Positions 45,087 to 54,489 of a DNA stretch of 64,000 nt are shown one piece after another. Each line of letters begins with the position of its first letter. The first letter of the stretch is position 1. Origin of the DNA: Affinundibacterium flavidum (GTDB taxonomy: Bacteria > Pseudomonadota > Gammaproteobacteria > Burkholderiales > Burkholderiaceae_D). The position numbers were made by a program, and so were the translations under genes. The stretch is taken from positions 1 through 64,000 of the forward strand of contig NZ_JACOGA010000017.1 of the NCBI RefSeq assembly GCF_014284175.1, in the 5' to 3' direction. Below the pieces are notes generated by a model that saw only the letters and a list, made by a program, of their open reading frames with translations, was not told where the DNA came from and did no database searches.

Positions 45087-45683
45087 TTAAGGCACTGTCC
45101 TTGGCGCATACCGGTAACGATAACCCGTTAGCACTACTCTGACGTCGTCAACACTCACAGTGACATCAATGCGAATACAGGCACCACCGCATTCATACAC
45201 CTCAAATACACTCATACTATAGTTTCCTAAGCCGGCAATCGGTAGTCCTTGGATGTCAACGACAGGTACAGGCACAGGATTTCCATATCCAAAATAATCA
45301 CCAACATTGTCGAACCGCGGCACTCCGCCACGCGTCTCACCTGCACTTTTCCCCAATCCTTGCACTTCACTCGCACAATCGGCTGCGCTATAAGCTGTCA
45401 TTGCGTTCGCGTCATCGGGATCACAAAACGTGAATGCCTGCAATTGAATCTCTTCTAGCATAGACTCTGCCAGCGCCAATGCCTGCTTCTCTCGTAATGG
45501 ATCGGTACTGGCAACACTGGTGATATTCATAATGCGGGTGACACCAATGACCGCAATACTCACGATCAACATGAATAAGATCAATTCGATCAGTGTCACA
45601 CCTTTTTGTTTTGTCCATAGATGTCTACGTCGTCGCGTCCATACGGATAAACGACCTGTAACAGGAGGCGATTTAATGTACAT
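45087..45683 (-). CDS. mshD: MSHA minor pilin MshD
   Basis: 198 residues. An unusually long, basic leader (about 27 residues, RRRRHLWTKQKG) precedes VTLIELILFMLIVSIAVIGV, a PulI-like minor pilin helix with Glu5. The mature domain has four or more Cys (FEVYECGGACIRIDV). The start ATG 45683 overlaps the mshC stop by 11 bp; a longer frame from 45716 lies within mshC. Confidence 0.86.
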   Translation of the reverse strand: MYIKSPPVTGRLSVWTRRRRHLWTKQKGVTLIELILFMLIVSIAVIGVTRIMNITSVASTDPLREKQALALAESMLEEIQLQAFTFCDPDDANAMTAYSAADCASEVQGLGKSAGETRGGVPRFDNVGDYFGYGNPVPVPVVDIQGLPIAGLGNYSMSVFEVYECGGACIRIDVTVSVDDVRVVLTGYRYRYAPRTVP

Positions 45684-46173
45684 AACCTGTCTCTGCCTCG
45701 ACATAGATACTACCAACCAAGGTAGCGCCGTTTTGGTAAATAGAGAAGTTCAGCGCCGCATTCGGGCTAGGTTGTCCTAATGCGTTAAATGCAAAAACTG
45801 GCGAGCTTCCAAAACTGACGTTTGTTGGCGCTGACTTAACAAACCAAGTTTGCTCACCTGGAAGGCGCACTGGCGCTCCTCCATCACTTTGACAGTTAGC
45901 ATTGACTTGCACATAGGTCAAACAAATGATGCGGTCGGCCTGGCTTGCCTGCACCCAAACAGTACGACGCTGTGCAATTGCGGTCTTTTGCGCATACCGT
46001 ACCATGCTTAAAGTTTGATCAAAAAAGCCGCGTGCATCGAATTCGACCCGTGCCGTAAATCGTGATATGGCAATGGCGGACAAGATACCAAAGACCACCA
46101 TGACCAGTATCAACTCTACCATCGTGAAGCCACGGGCGGTAGGCAATGAACGGTAGTACATAAGATTTCGCAT
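45673..46173 (-). CDS. mshC: MSHA minor pilin MshC
   Basis: 166 residues. The leader MRNLMYYRSLPTARG is followed by FTMVELILVMVVFGILSAIA, a GspH/FimT-like minor pilin helix with Glu5. Next come the GspH core (YAQKTAIAQRRTVWVQAS) and two Cys. It precedes mshD with an 11-bp overlap and follows mshA after a 240-bp spacer that contains a short repeat. Confidence 0.88.
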   Translation of the reverse strand: MRNLMYYRSLPTARGFTMVELILVMVVFGILSAIAISRFTARVEFDARGFFDQTLSMVRYAQKTAIAQRRTVWVQASQADRIICLTYVQVNANCQSDGGAPVRLPGEQTWFVKSAPTNVSFGSSPVFAFNALGQPSPNAALNFSIYQNGATLVGSIYVEAETGYVH

Positions 46174-46271
46174 CAGGAATACCCATCAATCCAAGCGAAT
46201 AAGTTATCAGGCAGAATGCAATTCGTGGCTATGTCAGTAGACTAGCAACAAGCTATTCATACAGAGTGTCT

Positions 46272-46318
46272 CAATCCAATTGAATTCAATCCAATTCAAT
46301 CCAAATCAATCCGAATAG
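46272..46318. repeat. Short direct repeats between mshA and mshC
   Basis: CAATCCAATT, then TTCAATCCAATT, TCAATCCAAA and TCAATCCGAA follow one another with an 8-12 bp period. The block lies in the 240-bp spacer after the pilin gene. No stem-loop terminator was found there, but this is where transcript attenuation after the abundant pilin would be expected. Confidence 0.55.
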
Positions 46319-46413
46319 CGGACGCTCGCTAAAATAAGCCTACAAACGCATCATAAAACAGCACGAACATTTCTTAAAAAACGTATTACCAACACCCACG
46401 CTGCACTAACAAT

Positions 46414-46896
46414 TTATGTACAGTTGGCTGCGGTTAATCCAGCATTGCTATAGGTCGGCGGCGATCCAGCGGCCGCAGGTACTGTATAAGTCACAGCACA
46501 GGTCGAATGGTTGACATCAGATGACACTGTAAATACGGTGCCGGAAGTGCTTGTCAAAACGAAGTCTGGCGTAGCTAATCCAGCAGCCACCGGAATCGAA
46601 GAGATATCGGTGGTCGGATAACCATTCGCCATCGCCACCACAGAACCTTCCATCGTAATCGACGCATTGGGTGCTAGTTGCTGCGTTAATTGTATGGAAC
46701 GCGCAAGTGCCGCACCCGATTTCAATGATGCCAAGGCACCATTCATTTTGGCAATGCGGGCTTCGGTTTGCAAGGCTGCAAATCTTGGCAATGCATACGC
46801 AGAAAGCAATCCTAAAATGGTGATTACCACAATCAACTCTATCAAGGTAAAGCCACTTGATCGTTTGCTAATTTTTTTATAATGTATAGTTTTCAT
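46414..46896 (-). CDS. mshA: MSHA major pilin (MshA/MshB-type)
   Basis: 160 residues. A short basic leader (KKISKRSSG) is cleaved before FTLIELIVVITILGLLSAYALP, a type IV pilin helix with Glu5. The mature part continues RFAALQTEARIAKMNGALASLKSGAALAR, the MshA/MshB signature, and has two Cys near the C-terminus forming the usual disulfide loop. Only one pilin of this type is present, so MshA and MshB cannot be told apart by sequence alone. The ATG at 46896 has GGA six bases upstream; the ATG at 46902 abuts it and is less likely. Confidence 0.88.
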   Translation of the reverse strand: MKTIHYKKISKRSSGFTLIELIVVITILGLLSAYALPRFAALQTEARIAKMNGALASLKSGAALARSIQLTQQLAPNASITMEGSVVAMANGYPTTDISSIPVAAGLATPDFVLTSTSGTVFTVSSDVNHSTCAVTYTVPAAAGSPPTYSNAGLTAANCT

Positions 46897-46990
46897 CGTC
46901 ATTCCAAAAAAGTAATAATCAATACCGAGACGAGATAGTGCCATTTATTCCCAAACGCAAAAAAAAACAATTTATTGCACCTCAATTGGC

Positions 46991-47020
46991 ATCATAGCAA
47001 ACTATGTCGAGAATCTTGAC
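46991..47020 (-). promoter_or_regulatory. Candidate promoter for the pilin gene
   Basis: On the minus strand, TATGAT (46996-46991) is a good -10 box. The -35 position at 18-bp spacing (GTCAAG, 47020-47015) is weak. A separate promoter for the abundant pilin, about 95 bp before its start, would be expected. This is inference from position and the -10 match. Confidence 0.3.
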
Positions 47021-47056
47021 GTAGTTCACAAGCGTTGAAGAAGAAAACAACAGGCA

Positions 47057-48286
47057 CTATTTGTTCAATGCTACTCGTCCGAGATCCCAAATTGGCAGGA
47101 AAATACCCAAAGCTAAAATCAAGACCATCACACCGAGCGAGACAATTAAGATAGGTTCGATATTCGCCGATAAGGTTTTTAGTTCATATTCGACTTCACC
47201 CTCATACATCATCCCGATTTCATCCATTAACTCATCCAGTGCACCAGTCTCTTCGCCCACGGCGATCATTTGCAATACCACCGGCGTAAAAACATGGGTC
47301 GCAGTTGCGGTGCGCAAAATACTGTCACCGCGTTCAACACCATCACGCATTTGCTCTACATGACTAGCAATAAAACTATTATCGACCGTGCTGGCGACTA
47401 CCGTCAAAGCTTGCACGATGGGCACGCCGCTCTTACTAGAGAGTGCAAAACTACGAGCGAAACGCGCCAAAGTCGCCTTGAGGACGATGCGACCAAAAAT
47501 CGGGAATTGCAAGATCTGTCTATCCCACCAAAACCGGCCATCGCGGGTCGCCAAAAAGCTCTTAAATGCAAAAGTAGCGGCAATACTTGCGCCGAGCAAG
47601 ATCAGATAATAGTCCACAAAAAATGCAGACATCCCCAGTAAAAAACGCGTCATCAAAGGCAATTCAGCATGAAAGCTGGCGAACACTTTGGCAAAAGCTG
47701 GAATCACAAAAATATTAATCACGACGATCGCAATCACCATCACGATCATGACGAACATGGGATATCGCAGAGCAGTTTTAACGCGATTACGCATATCGCG
47801 CTCAAATTCCAAATGCTCCGACAAGCGTAGAAAAATCATATCTAAGCGTCCCGTCATTTCGCCTACTTTGACCATGCTGACGAAAAACAGAGAGAACACA
47901 TTCGGGTGTCGACGCATCGCAGTGGACAGTTCACGCCCAGAATCCAGGGATTCTCGCAAATCTCGAATCACGCTACGAAAAGCATGACTGACGGCGGACT
48001 CTTGTAAGCCAGCTAAACCACGCATAATAGGCACACCGGCACGAATCAGTGTGTGCAATTGGCGACTGAACAACTGCACATCGAGCGCCTGAACTTTCTT
48101 CTCCCAGATTCGCTGCCACCAGTTGAGTTCACGATTGCCAGCAACTCCCTTGGTTAACTCGATTTGTACAGGTGAAACGCCCAAATTAAACAATTGACGA
48201 GCAACGGCGTCACGATCAGCACTCTCGACCACACCTTCGATCAACTCCCCCTGAGAATTTCTGGCTTTATAGGCAAAAAATGGCAT
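47057..48286 (-). CDS. mshG: MSHA inner-membrane platform protein MshG (PilC/GspF-like)
   Basis: 409 residues. The start MPFFAYKARNSQGELIEGVVE is typical of GspF/PilC/MshG. There are two T2SSF cytoplasmic four-helix domains (about 70-190 and 275-395) and three membrane helices (about 170-193, 215-238 and 378-402, the last ending LGIFLPIW). It is the platform on which MshE drives pilin polymerisation. It begins 7 bp after mshE, with GGTGAG upstream. Confidence 0.94.
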   Translation of the reverse strand: MPFFAYKARNSQGELIEGVVESADRDAVARQLFNLGVSPVQIELTKGVAGNRELNWWQRIWEKKVQALDVQLFSRQLHTLIRAGVPIMRGLAGLQESAVSHAFRSVIRDLRESLDSGRELSTAMRRHPNVFSLFFVSMVKVGEMTGRLDMIFLRLSEHLEFERDMRNRVKTALRYPMFVMIVMVIAIVVINIFVIPAFAKVFASFHAELPLMTRFLLGMSAFFVDYYLILLGASIAATFAFKSFLATRDGRFWWDRQILQFPIFGRIVLKATLARFARSFALSSKSGVPIVQALTVVASTVDNSFIASHVEQMRDGVERGDSILRTATATHVFTPVVLQMIAVGEETGALDELMDEIGMMYEGEVEYELKTLSANIEPILIVSLGVMVLILALGIFLPIWDLGRVALNK

Positions 48287-48293
48287 AGCTCAC

Positions 48294-49997
48294 CTATTCG
48301 TCAATTTGATTACTGATACGCATGGCCTCGCTCACTGTTGTCACACCGTTCAACACTAAGTCAATCGCATATTTACGCAAAGTTTTCCCGCCCATCTGAC
48401 GCTTAGCTACATCCATAAAATACGCGTTGTCTTCGCTATGCGCCGCATCAACTACCGCTTTCGTCATTTCTAATAACTCATACACACCAATACGACCGCG
48501 GTAGCCTGTACCGTTGCAATGCCCACAACCGCGACCAATATGATATTGATGTTGATCAACCGTGTCGTGCATATCCAAACTGAGCCATTCATGCTCAGTC
48601 GTCGTGAGCGTATGGGGAACGCGGCAACTCTCACAAACGACTCTGACCAAGCGTTGCGCCAAGACCGCCTGTAGAGAACTCCCCATCATATAGCGTGGCA
48701 CGCCCATGTCTAACAGCCGTATCGGTGTACTGGTCGCATCATTTGTATGTAAAGTGGATAACACTAAGTGACCAGTCATCGCGGCACGCATACCAATTTG
48801 TGCGGTTTCTTGATCACGCATTTCACCCAGCAAAAGAATATCGGGATCTTGTCGTAAAGCTGATCGCAATACGCGGGCAAAACTTAATTCAATTTTTTCA
48901 TTCACCTGCACCTGATTAATACCCGGCAAGCGATACTCGACCGGATCTTCAACCGTAATTAATTTACGGTCTTCACGATTAAGCTCAGCCAAAGCACCAT
49001 ATAAAGTCGTGGTTTTACCGCTACCAGTTGGTCCAGTCACCAACACCAAGCCATTCGGACGTTGAATAATCGAGCGGAAACGCTCCAACATCTCAGCCGG
49101 CATACCGATTTTGTCAAGATTGAGAATGCCGCCACTTTGATTCAGCAAACGCATGACGATGGATTCACCGTATTGGGTCGGCATCGTCGAAATACGCACG
49201 TCAATCTGCTGCTGACGTACTTTAATAATAAAACGACCATCTTGCGGCAATCGCTTTTCTGAAATATCCAACTCAGAAATCAATTTCAAACGCAACGCCA
49301 AAGCACCTGCAATTCGCATATCGGCTTCGGTTTGCAGATGGAGCATGCCATCGATACGGAAACGAATTTGTAAACGCTTCTCTTGTGGTTCTATATGAAT
49401 ATCCGATGCCCTAACTTGGGTTGCATCATCAAACACAGATTGCAATAGTTTTACTACGGGCGCGTCTTCAGCACCAGCGGCACTCACCAAAGCGCCGAAA
49501 TCCACATTGGCGTCGGTCAATTCTTGTTCTAACTCACGCGCCAAATCGGTAATTGCCTCGGTGTGGCGATACAAATTATCGATCGCTGCCAGCAAGTCAT
49601 TTTCATTCACGACCGCCAGATGAATCGCACTTTTGAGTATGCGACTAATTTCATCATAGGCAAACAAATCGGTAGGATCGACCATTGCCACCAAATACCC
49701 CGCATCACGCTGCTCCAGCACGATAGCGCGAAAGCGACGTGCCTGCAATTCTGGCAGCTTTCTCACAATATCCGGCTTAATGTTGTACTGCTTCAAATTC
49801 ACAAAACTAATATTTAATTGTTTTGCCATCGCCTCAGAAATTTGATCTTCTGTCACAAAGCGATTTTCTACAAACAGACGACCTAATTTACGTCCAGTAC
49901 GCTTTTGTTCAGCCAAAGCAAATTGCAACTGCTCTTCGGTCATGAGCTTTTGCTGCAATAAGATTTCACCTAAACGAATTTTTTCTGGTCGTGCCAT
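48294..49997 (-). CDS. mshE: MSHA assembly ATPase MshE
   Basis: 567-residue GspE/PilB-type hexameric ATPase. The N-terminal MshEN module has two RLGE/KLGR-type repeats (about 8-68: RLGEILLQQKLMTEEQLQFA and KLGRLFVENRFVTEDQI), the motif known to bind c-di-GMP in MshE. Walker A is GPTGSGKTTTLYG, the Asp box is ITVEDPVEYR, Walker B is ILLLGEMRDQETAQIG, and the His box is STLHTNDA. Two Cys pairs (CESC, CGHC) bind zinc. It powers pilus extension. It is the first gene of the minus-strand msh locus, with AAGGAT eight bases before the ATG. Confidence 0.95.
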   Translation of the reverse strand: MARPEKIRLGEILLQQKLMTEEQLQFALAEQKRTGRKLGRLFVENRFVTEDQISEAMAKQLNISFVNLKQYNIKPDIVRKLPELQARRFRAIVLEQRDAGYLVAMVDPTDLFAYDEISRILKSAIHLAVVNENDLLAAIDNLYRHTEAITDLARELEQELTDANVDFGALVSAAGAEDAPVVKLLQSVFDDATQVRASDIHIEPQEKRLQIRFRIDGMLHLQTEADMRIAGALALRLKLISELDISEKRLPQDGRFIIKVRQQQIDVRISTMPTQYGESIVMRLLNQSGGILNLDKIGMPAEMLERFRSIIQRPNGLVLVTGPTGSGKTTTLYGALAELNREDRKLITVEDPVEYRLPGINQVQVNEKIELSFARVLRSALRQDPDILLLGEMRDQETAQIGMRAAMTGHLVLSTLHTNDATSTPIRLLDMGVPRYMMGSSLQAVLAQRLVRVVCESCRVPHTLTTTEHEWLSLDMHDTVDQHQYHIGRGCGHCNGTGYRGRIGVYELLEMTKAVVDAAHSEDNAYFMDVAKRQMGGKTLRKYAIDLVLNGVTTVSEAMRISNQIDE

Positions 49998-50374
49998 GCC
50001 TGATCCTTATTTTTTTGTTTTTCGACTGTGCTTCTCGACCTTGCTTCTCGAAAACTCATATTCATCGCGAAATGTCGGTCATTTTTCTATACCACGTACA
50101 ACGATTGCGTAAAGACAATCTGAACGCCAGATCACAGTGTCAACCTATTTGCTCAAATATGCAATTTTCTAGGGCTAGTTTCCCTCTTTCACGTGCACTT
50201 GCTTAGATTTTGTGCAAACCTATGTAAATCTCGGCAAACCACTGCAAACCACCACTAGCTTGCAGCACAAACTGTTGTGAATTGATTCTCTGTGCTAGTC
50301 TTACACACTTATTCTGTCGCGCTCGCTGATTTCGGCAAGTGCTGACGCCTGTCTTGATTCTATGGGAAAAGTAC
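49998..50374. other. Divergent promoter region between mshE and moxR
   Basis: 377 bp without a supported gene. It must carry the promoter of the msh locus (minus) and that of the MoxR cluster (plus). A short direct repeat, TGCTTCTCGA near 50030-50050, is visible. No -10/-35 pair stands out. Confidence 0.5.
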
Positions 50375-51295
50375 ATGTTTTCAAAAGTCCATGAGGTTGC
50401 AAAACAACTGAACCGCGTCATTATTGGAAAAGAGCGCCAAATTCAACAAGCGCTGGTTTGCCTCTTAGGTGGTGGACATTTATTAATAGAAGATGTTCCC
50501 GGCGTTGGTAAAACCACCTTGGCACATGCATTAGCGATTTCACTGGGCTTACAATTTAATCGCCTTCAATTCACCTCTGACTTATTGCCGACCGACGTTA
50601 TCGGCGTTTCTATTTTTGAACGGGACAAGAGTCAATTCATCTTTCATCCGGGACCGATCTTTACCCAAGTCTTGCTGGCGGACGAAATCAACCGTGCGAC
50701 TCCTAAAACACAATCGGCATTGCTAGAAGCAATGGAGGAACAACAGGTCAGCGCAGAAGGTCAAACCCGACAATTGCCAGACGCTTTCTTCGTTATCGCA
50801 ACACAAAATCCCACACATCAAGTCGGCACGTTTCCTCTGCCAGAGTCACAGTTGGATCGATTTTTAATGTGTTTATCGCTCGGCTATCCCGATGCTGCAG
50901 CCGAACGCGCACTGCTCATGGGCGAAGATAGACGCAGCTTATTGAAAAGCCTCAACGCCATCATGCATGCCGACGAATTATTACAGGCTCAAGCGCTCGT
51001 CAGACAGATTCATGCGTCACCAGCTTTAATCGACTACATACAACGCTTGGCACAAAGCACACGTGAATCTGGACTATTCGCTGAAGGCATGAGCCCGCGC
51101 GCTTCCATAGCTTTATTGCAGGCAGCCCGTGCCTGGGCCGCATTGGAAGGCCGCGACCATGCGCTGCCTGAAGATGTACAAGCCGTATTAGTACCCGTGG
51201 TTGCACATCGCTTACGCCCAATCAAAGCGGTCAACAGCAAAACCAATGCGAGTGCTGACCTACTCAGCCAACTCATGCTAAAGATCGCAGTTTAA
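50375..51295 (+). CDS. MoxR family AAA+ ATPase
   Basis: 306 residues. Walker A is EDVPGVGKTTLAHALA (about 34-49), Walker B is LLADEINRATPKTQSALLEAM, sensor 1 is FFVIATQNP, and the arginine-finger region is ESQLDRFLM. The C-terminal helical lid ends near the stop. MoxR proteins act as chaperones for metal insertion or complex maturation and are typically encoded with a DUF58 protein and a transglutaminase, as here. The ATG at 50375 with GGGAAAA upstream is preferred over an in-frame GTG at 50339. Confidence 0.93.
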   Translation: MFSKVHEVAKQLNRVIIGKERQIQQALVCLLGGGHLLIEDVPGVGKTTLAHALAISLGLQFNRLQFTSDLLPTDVIGVSIFERDKSQFIFHPGPIFTQVLLADEINRATPKTQSALLEAMEEQQVSAEGQTRQLPDAFFVIATQNPTHQVGTFPLPESQLDRFLMCLSLGYPDAAAERALLMGEDRRSLLKSLNAIMHADELLQAQALVRQIHASPALIDYIQRLAQSTRESGLFAEGMSPRASIALLQAARAWAALEGRDHALPEDVQAVLVPVVAHRLRPIKAVNSKTNASADLLSQLMLKIAV

Positions 51296-51434
51296 CAATT
51301 CAAATGCACTAAGCCACATTACGCAGTATTAAGCCACATCACGCCAATCTTTCAACACCGATCTTCGACTCAAAGACATGCATCCTGCTAAGTTTTATTT
51401 TCCTCAATCCACACCACCATTCAGCAGGTAGCAA

Positions 51435-52442
51435 ATGACTATGCGGCAGAAACTGAGAAGCCTGATAAAACGTATCGTGTTACTGGAAAAGTCTCCTGAA
51501 GCGGGGGAAGTGGTCCTCAAACAGAGACGCGTTTTTACCTTGCCGAATCAACCTGGCTTGGTCTATGCAGGTATGTTGATCGTGTTGTTATTAACCTCAA
51601 CCAATTACAATCTAAATCTTGGTTTTGGCATGACGTACTTATTGGCGGGCTTGGCTGCCGTGAATGCCTTGTTTACTTTTCGTAATCTCGCTTATCTGCG
51701 TTTACGGGCTGCACAAGGCGACAGCATTTTCGCTGGCGAGGTAGCAGAATTTCCTATCTCTATCCACAACCCCCAGCTGCTCAATCGTTACGCCATCCAT
51801 GTAGGTTTTCTTCATAAACAAGCGATTGAGCAAATCGTTGATCTCGCTGGCGAATCTAGCATCACAATCAAATTACGAACACTCAGCCAGCAACGCGGCT
51901 ATCTGCCGTGTCCAAGAATTCGCCTGCAAACTGGATTCCCTTTAGGTCTGCTACGTGCCTGGAGCACGTGGCTGCCTGCTAGTCAGATTCTGGTCTATCC
52001 CGCACCAGAATTAAATCCACCGCCATTGCCATTTGGCATAGATAGCCATGGTAGCAATACCCAAAGCAGTGGTCATGAGGACTTTGCTGGCGTACGCAGT
52101 TATCAATCAGGCGACCCCTTAAAACATTTATCATGGAAACATATTGCCAGAGTCGATCTCGATGCAGGTGGCAACTTGGTATCGAAACAGTTCGCGGGTG
52201 CCAGTAGTGGCGAAATTTATTTGGATTTTTCTGCGCTCTCGCCGCAACTCGATTTAGAACAACGAATCTCCAGAATGACCAGTTGGGTATTAGAAGCAGA
52301 GCGCTTGCAGCTCGATTACGGTTTTAGACTGGCAACGTTCAACTTAGCACCAGCGCAAGGCGAAACGCATTGCCAGGCATGTTTAAGTGCATTGGCGCTT
52401 TATGATTTGCCAGTCGAGAAAACGGGGCATAGCCATGCTTAA
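51435..52442 (+). CDS. DUF58 domain-containing membrane protein
   Basis: 335 residues. Two N-terminal membrane helices (about 42-60 and 65-85, LVYAGMLIVLLLTSTNYNLN and YLLAGLAAVNALF) are followed by a beta-rich segment. The DUF58 motif is GHEDFAGVRSYQSGDPLKHLSWKHIAR (about 214-240), a vWA-like fold. It is the standard partner of MoxR, probably a substrate or client at the membrane. The start at 51435 has AGGT upstream. The last 8 bp overlap the TgpA gene start. Confidence 0.9.
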   Translation: MTMRQKLRSLIKRIVLLEKSPEAGEVVLKQRRVFTLPNQPGLVYAGMLIVLLLTSTNYNLNLGFGMTYLLAGLAAVNALFTFRNLAYLRLRAAQGDSIFAGEVAEFPISIHNPQLLNRYAIHVGFLHKQAIEQIVDLAGESSITIKLRTLSQQRGYLPCPRIRLQTGFPLGLLRAWSTWLPASQILVYPAPELNPPPLPFGIDSHGSNTQSSGHEDFAGVRSYQSGDPLKHLSWKHIARVDLDAGGNLVSKQFAGASSGEIYLDFSALSPQLDLEQRISRMTSWVLEAERLQLDYGFRLATFNLAPAQGETHCQACLSALALYDLPVEKTGHSHA

Positions 52443-54474
52443 CAATGTCTATCAACGCATACCCTCGTTTCAGCTATCAAAGATGAGTAGCGACAAACGA
52501 AATACTTTATTACTCGTCTTGTCTTGTCTATTAGTGCTATCCACACATGTCGGCAATTTGTTCTTATGGATTAGTCTTAGTTCAGCGGGCCTGATGTTGT
52601 GGCGTTCTTGGCTCACGCTACGAGGCTTACAATTACCCTCACGCTGGCTATTACTACCCATCTCACTGGCTCTAATGGCAGGTATTTTCTGGCAATTTCG
52701 CAGTTTCTTTGGGCGAGAAACCGGTGTCGCCATGCTGGCAATCTTACTATCCTGCAAAATGTTGGAAATGCACGCCAAACGCGATTTGTTTGTGATTCTG
52801 TTTCTCGGCTTTTTTCTATTAGTAACCAGCTTCTTCGAGTCACAAAGCTTGGGGCGTGCTGTGCATGTCAGCTTCGCAGTTTTCACGCTCTTGTTGGCGC
52901 AATTAACTTTTCAATTTCACGATCATCTGCCCAGACTGTGGCAACGCGCTAAATTGCTGCTAGTGATGTTAAGCATCACCCTCCCCTTAACTGTGCTGGG
53001 ATTCTTCCTATTTCCACGTATTCAAGGCCCCTTATGGGGATTGCCAAACGATGCCGACGTCGCTCGCAGTGGCTTATCTGATTCCATGTCACCGGGAAAT
53101 ATCAGCAAATTAGCGATGTCGGAGGAATTGGTATTCCGAGTAAAATTTTTGGATAGAACGCCAGAAAAATCCGAGCTTTACTGGCGCGCCATCATACTCA
53201 ATCAATTTGATGGACGGCGCTGGTCACAGTCAAGCAATAAACATAATATGCGCGTGGGAGAGACACGCGATCTGGTCGTCTTTGGCAATCCCCTTAGCCA
53301 AGAAATTACCTTAGAACCCAGCAATTCCCATTTTCTATTTGGGGTTGATAGCGTTCTAAATGCACCGCAAATTGACGCCACATCGACCGCGATTAGTCTT
53401 GATGGAGAACTCTTTAGCACGAACAATATTAACAATCGAATCCGCTACCAAGTCGTGTCGTATCCCGATTACCGCCTAGACCAGCATGCTAGCGCACAGC
53501 TACTTAGGCAGAATCTCAGATTACCCGCCAATCTAAATCCGCGCACACTCAGCTTTGCTGAAGAAATTCAAAGACAATATCCTAGTCAACAAGCACAAGT
53601 TAATGCTGTACTCAATTTTTTCAGAACCGAGAATTTCTTTTATACGCTAGAACCACCACTACTTGGCCGCCATAGCGTCGATGACTTTCTCTTCAATACC
53701 CGATCCGGTTTTTGTGAACATTATTCCAGTGCCTTTGTGGTGCTGATGCGTGCCATGGGCATCCCTGCCCGCGTGGTCACCGGCTATCAGGGCGGCACGC
53801 GCAACACACAGGATAATTTCTATGAAATAAGGCAATCGGACGCACACGCTTGGGCTGAAATTTGGGTCGCTGATCGTGGTTGGGTCAGAGTTGACCCAAC
53901 CGCAGCGGTCGCACCAGAACGTATCCTCAAAAATTTGCAAGCCACGCAACAAAATAAGGGATTTGCTGGATTAGTGACTTCCTTGATGAAAGAAAACGCC
54001 TGGAGCAAAGAACTTGCCATGCACTGGAGCGCTTTAAATAACGCATGGAATCAATGGGTACTCAATTACAATCAAACACAACAAAGCAAATTACTCGACA
54101 GCTTGGGCCTGAATGGCGTCGATTGGGGTAAAGCATTAATGACGATATTTGCGGTAGGGCTGATTATCATTGCCGCGTTGGCGATTCCCTTACTCCCTAA
54201 ATCTAAAAAATTATTACCCCATGACAGCCTCTACCTGCGTCTTTGCGCTACACTCTCCAAGCAGGGTCTGCCACGTGCAATCCACGAAGGCCCCAGCACT
54301 TATTTACAGAACCTAAAAAAACAAGTCGATCAAGAACGATTTCTGAAGATACAAGAATTTATTCTGCTTTATACAGACATCCGTTATGGAAAAAATCCCG
54401 ACGCCAATTCACAGCATCAAGCTGAACAAAGAACAAAAATTCAGCGTATGCGTAACTTACTAAAACTCATTTAA
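52435..54474 (+). CDS. tgpA: TgpA-type transmembrane transglutaminase
   Basis: 679 residues. Five or six N-terminal membrane helices (about 20-190, DUF3488) precede a periplasmic transglutaminase core with the Cys-His-Asp triad: SGFCEHYSSAFVVLMRAMGI (Cys about 427), SDAHAWAEIWV (His about 470), WVRVDPTAAV (Asp about 486). Another membrane helix (about 570-590) and a DUF4129-like cytoplasmic tail follow. TgpA is essential in Pseudomonas aeruginosa and is linked to the cell envelope. The ATG at 52435 overlaps the DUF58 stop (ATGCTTAA), indicating coupling; an in-frame ATG at 52387 lies inside the DUF58 gene. Confidence 0.92.
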   Translation: MLNNVYQRIPSFQLSKMSSDKRNTLLLVLSCLLVLSTHVGNLFLWISLSSAGLMLWRSWLTLRGLQLPSRWLLLPISLALMAGIFWQFRSFFGRETGVAMLAILLSCKMLEMHAKRDLFVILFLGFFLLVTSFFESQSLGRAVHVSFAVFTLLLAQLTFQFHDHLPRLWQRAKLLLVMLSITLPLTVLGFFLFPRIQGPLWGLPNDADVARSGLSDSMSPGNISKLAMSEELVFRVKFLDRTPEKSELYWRAIILNQFDGRRWSQSSNKHNMRVGETRDLVVFGNPLSQEITLEPSNSHFLFGVDSVLNAPQIDATSTAISLDGELFSTNNINNRIRYQVVSYPDYRLDQHASAQLLRQNLRLPANLNPRTLSFAEEIQRQYPSQQAQVNAVLNFFRTENFFYTLEPPLLGRHSVDDFLFNTRSGFCEHYSSAFVVLMRAMGIPARVVTGYQGGTRNTQDNFYEIRQSDAHAWAEIWVADRGWVRVDPTAAVAPERILKNLQATQQNKGFAGLVTSLMKENAWSKELAMHWSALNNAWNQWVLNYNQTQQSKLLDSLGLNGVDWGKALMTIFAVGLIIIAALAIPLLPKSKKLLPHDSLYLRLCATLSKQGLPRAIHEGPSTYLQNLKKQVDQERFLKIQEFILLYTDIRYGKNPDANSQHQAEQRTKIQRMRNLLKLI

Positions 54475-54489
54475 CCTGACAGAATTATC

